Source: Nelumbo lutea (taxonomy: Eukaryota > Streptophyta > Magnoliopsida > Proteales > Nelumbonaceae). From it: a DNA stretch of 64,000 bases. The stretch covers positions 19,344,934 through 19,408,933 of the forward strand of contig JAKGHH010000003.1 in the NCBI GenBank assembly GCA_022828595.1, read 5' to 3'. Positions 59,701 through 64,000 of the stretch are shown one piece after another (position 1 is the stretch's first letter; each line of letters begins with the position of its first letter). A program made the translations under genes and the position numbers. A model generated the notes under the pieces. That model worked only from the letters and a program-made list of their open reading frames with translations. It was not told where the DNA came from and did no database searches.

Positions 59701-62700
59701 AGGTCCCCAAACATTGGAATACACAATGGAAAAAGGAACTTTTGATCTTTCATTGTGTAAAGGAAATGAAGTTCTACAACGCTTGCTTAGCTAACACACT
59801 TGACACTGAAAATCATTTACTGACACTAACTTAAACAATTTTGCAAACAAGTGCTTCCAAGACTCAAACATATGACCCAAACAATTGTGCCATAAAGTAA
59901 CCCAACTCTTATTTGACTAACTCAGACTCTGAGGCTGCAAGACTAACTTTATTCTCCAGCACATAGAGACCATTTACCATGTTCCCTTTACCAATCGTCC
60001 TCCTGGAGGCCAAGTCCTGAAAGACACAAGATTGAGGAAAAAGGTTACTGAGCAATTGTGTAATGCTGGTAATAGGTAACAAATTAATAGGCAGCTTTGG
60101 AACATGTAAAAAAATTGACAGAGGTGAGCCAAATGGCAAAGATATAGATCCTCGACTAGCAATGGAGGAGAAGGATTCATCAGCTAACTTCACTTTATCT
60201 CTGCTAGAAAGAAGGGTGTATCATTGAAAAAATGTTGACTTACCAGTCATGTGATTGGAAGCACTAAAATCAATAATCCATGGAGATTAAGAGGTATCAG
60301 TAGACACATGGAATACATAAGCTAAGTTACTTGAGGAGGAAGCAAAAGAGGTTGAAGGAGTGGGTCTAGAATCTGCTTGCGTGAGAGCCTTACCATATTG
60401 CTCCAAATGGTCACGGAAGGCATTGCTAATATTTTCCTTGAGATCAAAACTAGGGGGGAAATCCTGGGAGTTCACAATAGTACATCCACTCTGTGGCTCA
60501 TGAGAGGCCAAGTTAGCCGAGGTGAACTTCTGATTTGGTTTCTTGTTTGTTCTTGTGCTGATTTCTTACTTAGGTCTTCTGCCCACTTCGGCTTTCCATG
60601 CAATTCCCAACATGTCTCTCGTGTGTGTCAGGATTTTTGACAATGAGTGCACCACAGTTTATCTTTATCATCAACCCTTTTCTGACCATCTCCCTTTCTT
60701 GCTGAATTGGTATTACCTCTTATGGGTAAAGCAATGGCCTCCCCCTCAGGGGGATTCATGGCAGATTTTCTACTCTCTTCAGATTAAACCAGTGCATACA
60801 CCTCTTAGATAGTCGGAAGATCCTTGTTGCCCAAAATCTAAACCTGAGTGGGTTCATACATGGGATTAAGCCCCAACAAAAAAGTAAACACATGCTGCTC
60901 TGAAACTAACTATTTGTAAGCTTTGGCATCTTCTCACTCTCCCAATAAATGTTTTGATAGTAATTTGACTCTTTCTAGATAGATGTGAGGGAAGAATAGT
61001 AGGTGGATAAGCTTCTTTCCGCTTGTTTACATGTTGCAGACTCGGCTTGCAATTGATAGATTCTAGCATAGTGCCTCTGCTCGGAGTAAGTTGACTTTGC
61101 TTGTTCCCATATTTCATTGGCTGTCTCAGCCCACATAAAATTCTTCTTAACCGATGGTAGCATAGTAGTAAAAAGCCATGACATAATCATGCAGTTCTCT
61201 TGGTCCCACTTATCATATTCAGCAGTACCAGCCCTAGACTCCTTCACTTTTCCATTGATATACCCTGCCTTACCTTGGGCTGTGATGTACAGTCACATCT
61301 CCTTAGACCATGTCAAATAATTTCTGCCATCTAAGGGAGTAATGGTTGTTGGGAAACTCAGAGAGTAATGACTACTGTTCATTCCTCCTTGATTGAAAGA
61401 GGTTCTAGAAGTTGCAGAGTCCTCACTCCTCAGAGGCCATAACAGAGGCTGCTATCAGAAGCCTGTAAACACAGTAACACAGTGCCTGTAAGGTTTAAAA
61501 AAACTGTAAACACAGTAACACAGTGCCTGCTGTCACAGGTTCACAGGTAAAGTCTAACTGACCTCACAAGGGCTAGGTTAAGCCACATATAACATATACA
61601 GCACCTGCTGTCACAGATTCACAGGTCTAACCAACCTCACAAAGGCTAGTTTAAGCCACACATAACATCTACAGCTCTTCTGTTGTACCTTTCCATCTAA
61701 ACCAGGTCACACATGACCTACATAGGTTCTTCAGCCACACAGATTTGGATCACCGACCCACAGGAAGCAACTCAACAGGCCTACACCATTCGGCTAAGGC
61801 AGATTTTAGTATGCTATTGGTAACAGTACCAAGAACCAATAATAAGAACGTTTCAGTCTATGTTTCTGATCAGTTCGACTGACTTCTGGAAATTACAGTC
61901 CAGAGAAGAAGAAAAACAACCACCGACCTCTAAGAAGACCTCAGTCAATCATCTGGTGTTCTCTGAAAGTGTTATTTCCAAGTTTCTGTTTAAAGATAAT
62001 GGAACAGGGTCAACCGAACAGTTCTCAGGGCAAGGTCAAACTTGTCTTCCTCATTCACAGTCCAGATATGTGATTGGAATAGCTTCAATCAGACAAGAAT
62101 ACTTTTACAGAGCACTGTCCCACTCTAATACCATGATTTCAATCAGAAAAAAACAGTGAAGGAAGGAGAAGAGGAAGGGAGAAGAGAAGATTGGAGTCCG
62201 AGGAAAATCTGGGCTGGCGGCGCCAGTCCTTCTATTTATACGTTAAGGCGACCATACAATAATAAAGAAAGATGAAAAGACAAAAGTGCCCTTGCGGTAC
62301 ATAACCAAGATTACACCACTCATATTTGCGACCACTGGAGGCAAATAGTTGGGCTCCCTCCTTTTTGAGAGCTTCTTGTATATGATCTGAAAAGCTCATA
62401 CTGATCATCTTTTCATCATATAACACATACTGCTCAGTCCCCTATTATCTTAAGGGGATTCTTTTGTGTCTATCAGAGTTCTTCCCTTTATCAATACAAT
62501 TACATCTTTTACCTTTCAAAAAAATAAAAGAAAAAACTTAGGGAGGTTAGAAGTGTCAGGTCCCTCATGAAATGTTTTATTTAGTGAGTACCATTTCTTG
62601 TATGGGCAGTTTAGGAATCAGGATTATAAGTGTCAGGTCCATCATATTTGCCCCTTTATAACGTGGTTGGTTCTCATGTTTAAGTGTTAGGATAATGTAG

Positions 62701-62942
62701 TTTTCAATATAGTCTTTTATTACAAAATTTGTGTTTGGTTCTCATTAATATGTCATATTGCCATCTTAAGAGCATTCACCCTTATTCTTTTGGGCAGACT
62801 CCTAGGTTATGGTAATGAACAGAAGGAATCCATCCCTAGCCAGTGGTCAATTGTTTGTGTTCAGGCTACTGGAGGGATTGTAGCAGGTGCTATGGCCTCC
62901 TGCATCACTACCCCTTTGGACACCATAAAGACCCGGTTACAG
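50736..62942 (+). CDS. Mitochondrial substrate carrier, SLC25A44 / At5g15640 type (3' end not in view)
   Basis: Inner-membrane carrier of the six-helix SLC25 family; the animal SLC25A44 moves branched-chain amino acids, but the plant substrate is not stated by the sequence. Exons: 50736-50797, 53290-53671, 53960-54156 and 62798-62942. They join in frame to 262 codons with GT-AG ends (for example ACAA/GTACTT with CCTGCAG/G, and GGGCAG/A before exon 4). Family marks: EINWDKLDKTKFYVVGAG at the start, YPVSVVKTRMQV (first repeat), GIPGLYRGFG, FVPIDVV, GIRGLYRGFGLSV, and TPLDTIKTRLQ at the end of exon 4 (third PxDxxK motif). A family protein is about 320 aa, so roughly 60 residues of a last exon are missing. 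Intron 3 is 8.6 kb and full of nested transposons. Confidence 0.92.
51836..52224. mobile_element. Tourist-like MITE in intron 1 of the carrier gene
   Basis: Left end GGGCCTGTTCTTTTTTT; right end, reverse-complemented, GGCCTCGTTCGCTTTTC. Flanks are CTA and TTA, close to the TWA target. The interior has stacked inverted words such as 'acttacctgggtaagta' and 'tacccaggtaagtgc', which would fold strongly. Non-coding, 389 bp. Confidence 0.7.
54338..54531. repeat. 95-bp near-perfect tandem duplication
   Basis: The segment starting 'catcatacaccatatatctg' at 54338 is repeated from 54433 with only a couple of changes (ttgcacaatg / ttgaacaatg; 'tatag' / 'tatgag'). It lies in intron 3, just left of the nested transposons. 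High identity suggests a recent event. Confidence 0.93.
55751..55931 (-). repeat. 3' LTR of the Copia element
   Basis: 181 bp beginning TGATTTCGATTAG and ending CAAGATTACATCA on the plus strand (TG...CA). It is paired with 62134-62318. Confidence 0.93.
57538..58695 (+). mobile_element. 5'-truncated LINE fragment nested in the Copia, itself split by a hAT
   Basis: A 15-bp target duplication with one mismatch flanks it (tcataggacaaggaa at 57523-57537; tcataggataaggaa at 58696-58710). The plus strand encodes an RNase H end: RPEVMDLLQGLKLTKQW, LEVEGDSKLVIGWMQVG, then, past the hAT at 57762-58471, IGVHFKWVRRSANGMADTL and AKQGVTREALFWACL. The 3' end is A-rich (58664-58693). LINE sequence alone is about 440 bp. 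Confidence 0.92.
57762..58471 (+). mobile_element. Non-autonomous hAT element, family A copy 3
   Basis: Starts CAGTGACTTAAAAGGC and ends GCGCTTTTAAAACATTG. The 8-bp target duplication GGGAGATT is perfect (57754-57761 and 58472-58479). Interior matches copies at 8402 and 13489, including 'cctcgaggggcgtggcaca'. 710 bp, non-coding, inserted in the LINE RNase H region. Confidence 0.93.
61463..61690. repeat. Tandem repeats in the Copia leader
   Basis: 'gtaaacacagtaacacagtg' occurs twice (from about 61466 and 61506). A longer unit of about 77 bp starting 'cctgctgtcacag' follows twice (about 61528 and 61605), each ending near 'aacatatacagc' or 'aacatctacagc'. This is the untranslated leader between the 5' LTR and gag. 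Confidence 0.85.
62134..62318 (-). repeat. 5' LTR of the Copia element
   Basis: 185 bp beginning TGATTTCAATCAG and ending CAAGATTACACCA on the plus strand. The primer-binding site lies immediately inside (plus-strand CACTCTAATACCA). Confidence 0.93.
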
Positions 62943-63174
62943 GTATGCCCAGACTTTTTCTTTTCTTAGTGTTGCAATTGCTATTAGTTAGTCTGTCAAG
63001 ATGAACTCTACCATTATAAACCCTTAATTTATACTAATATCTTGAACCCTTCATTTGGCATTGGCTTGTTTATTAAGCTGAATGTCAAAAAACCAGATCA
63101 GATATGAAAATACGTTGGATACATGTAGCACAAAAAATGCTATTTATCTAGATTACAAGTTTCAAAATGATAAA

Positions 63175-63575
63175 TGATATAGAATATGTACAGGAGAATG
63201 GATGAAGGAAAAGGAGGAAAGAAAATAAAGAAAGAAAAGAGAGAGGAGAAGAAGAGAGAAGAGGAAACATTCATGAGAGGAGGATTTGGGCCAAAAAAAG
63301 ATTAGGGGATATTCCCCTTTTCATTTATATTTATACTAGAGTGCATAAATTACATTTAGACCCCTTAATACAAGAAACATATAAAAGGACAATAATACCC
63401 TAAACCAAATAGACTACTCACATAACACTCCTCCTCAAGCTAGGCATAGCTATCATACATGCCAAGCTTGACAAGATTTTCTTCTAGCTTGGATTTGGTT
63501 AGACCCTTAGTCAAATAGTCTGCAAACTAATTACATGATTTTGCAAAAGGTAAGCATATCTGATGACTGATGTAG
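63175..63575 (-). mobile_element. 3' end fragment of a second Copia element
   Basis: 63175-63427 begins TGATATAG and ends CACATAACA, an LTR-like TG...CA segment. Just right of it the minus strand has a purine tract (AGCTTGAGGAGGAGT) and the pol C-terminus FADYLTKGLTKSKLEENLVK followed by LGMYDSYA and a stop. One in-frame stop precedes it (SCN*FADYL). Identity is lost at about 63575, so the body of the element is missing or beyond view. It lies after exon 4 of the carrier, in what should be intron 4. Confidence 0.82.
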
Positions 63576-63790
63576 GGCCTGCTCAGTTCTAGTCCTTAGA
63601 GAATGTTGAATGGTCTTCTTGGATCAGAATTTTATAGTTGTTGATGGCTATAATGGCTTCTTGAAGGAATTAAGAGAGAAATAGGGAGAGAAAGAAGAGA
63701 GGAAACACCTAGAATCACTCACAGGGTGCCTAGAATCACTCTAGGGTATGGGAATCACTCACCATAGCTAGCATAAGCTAAAGAAAACTC
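63576..63790. other. Unassigned repeat-like DNA
   Basis: Purine-rich stretch ('gagagaaatagggagagaaag') and repeated 'agaatcactc' words resemble LTR sequence, but no partner is in the window. Confidence 0.35.
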
Positions 63791-63791
63791 A

Positions 63792-64000
63792 GGGTGCGTT
63801 TGGTTTGTGGACAGGACCGGAATTGGAATCACCTATTCCTGGCACCTGTTTGGTTCAGTCAAGAATCGGAATCGAATCCGATTGTTACTGTTTGGTTCAA
63901 CTAGAAGCTTGAATCGGAATCAGCAAAAAATTCCAATTATGCCCTTGTTAAAAACACCTCAAAAACAGCCACTCGTATATTTTCAACATATGCATGCATT
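63792..64000. mobile_element. Left part of a Tourist-like MITE running off the window
   Basis: Begins GGGTGCGTTTGGTTTGTGG, like the MITE end at 31571, and continues with 'gaatcggaatcg' words shared with that element. The other end is not in the window. Confidence 0.5.

Larger units (their letters stand above)
55751..62318 (-). mobile_element. Ty1/Copia retrotransposon, both LTRs, gag-pol decayed
   Basis: LTRs 55751-55931 and 62134-62318 differ at roughly one site in ten by eye. The 5-bp target duplication CTCAT is perfect (55746-55750 and 62319-62323). The minus strand has TGGTATTAGAGTGGG right after the 5' LTR (initiator-Met primer site) and CTTGAGGGGGAG before the 3' LTR (purine tract). 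Coding order on the minus strand: gag at about 61435-60300 (WDQENCMIMSWL; CCHC-like HTRETCWELHGKPKW near 60600), protease relic (DFSASNHMTG at about 60270), integrase 59589-58900 (CARTPQQNKVAEKKN), reverse transcriptase 57522-56420 (KWVFSVKHKADG; LIVYVDDIIIIG at about 56880) and RNase H to 55942 (ADILTKGL). A LINE and a hAT are nested at 57538-58695. Confidence 0.95.
54870..62537 (+). mobile_element. Outer L1-type LINE, split by a Copia element
   Basis: Plus-strand frames left of the Copia give VGNGDKICFWKDVW (about 54935), PSKVCFFARTAILNKLQTID (55290), a zf-RVT cysteine/histidine region and SLAVWSYFLQIFSKAW (55475). Right of the Copia, 62324-62537 continues the same strand to an A-rich tail (tttcaaaaaaataaaag), typical of a LINE 3' end. 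Joining 55750 to 62324 restores a continuous region. The 5' end is truncated near 54870 and outer target duplications were not found. Stops and shifts show it is dead. Confidence 0.75.

Noticed and set aside
1..64000. CRISPR array, operon or bacterial insert
   Set aside because: No regularly spaced short direct repeats with unique spacers, no bacterial gene layout; all genes have plant introns or plant families.

Overview
The window is nuclear DNA of a flowering plant, probably a woody dicot with a repeat-rich genome. The evidence is GT-AG introns with plant-like splice sites, three conserved plant genes, and a dense cover of plant transposon families (L1-type LINEs with a C-terminal RNase H, Ty1/Copia, hAT, Tourist-like MITEs, a MULE and tRNA-derived SINEs). 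Species cannot be named from sequence alone. Nothing bacterial, organellar or viral was seen.

Genes: (1) 4617-6215 (+) is an intronless PPR protein of 532 aa with an N-terminal organelle-targeting-like region and a strongly basic C-terminus, most like the nucleus/mitochondrion PPR protein PNM1. (2) 17387-21751 (-) is a three-exon cytosolic-type 6-phosphogluconolactonase of 266 aa with a probable extra 5'UTR exon. (3) 50736 to beyond the visible last splice site at 62942 (+) is a mitochondrial carrier (SLC25A44 / At5g15640 type). Exons 1-4 are present (262 codons) and the last exon lies past the window or was not found.

Broken genes: 8020-9972 (-) holds a decayed HPPK-DHPS (folate synthesis) gene split by a hAT element, and 12711-13110 (+) a decayed fragment of FLN2, the fructokinase-like plastid protein. 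These two genes are neighbours in Arabidopsis as I recall it, so the region looks like an old syntenic pair that died.

Layout: 1-4500 repeats and AT-rich DNA; 4.6-6.2 kb PPR gene; 8-14.4 kb dead gene pair with two hAT insertions; 15.7-16.2 kb LINE fragment with an 18-bp target duplication; 17.4-22.8 kb lactonase gene; 23.9-27.3 kb SINE and several hAT elements; 28-31.3 kb retroelement-like DNA ending in a 169-bp tandem array; 32.1-34.0 kb MULE with long inverted repeats and a hAT inside; 35.5-37.1 kb internally deleted Copia; 38-40.5 kb decayed LINE; 41-50 kb MITEs and unrecognised DNA; 50.7-64 kb carrier gene. Its 8.6-kb third intron holds a four-deep nest: LINE, then Copia in it, then a second LINE in the Copia, then a hAT in that LINE. 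Target duplications are readable for the inner three.

The three live genes are functionally unrelated. I found no new biochemical system. The most informative content is the transposon stratigraphy, the dead folate/FLN2 gene pair, the exact 169-bp array and the MULE.
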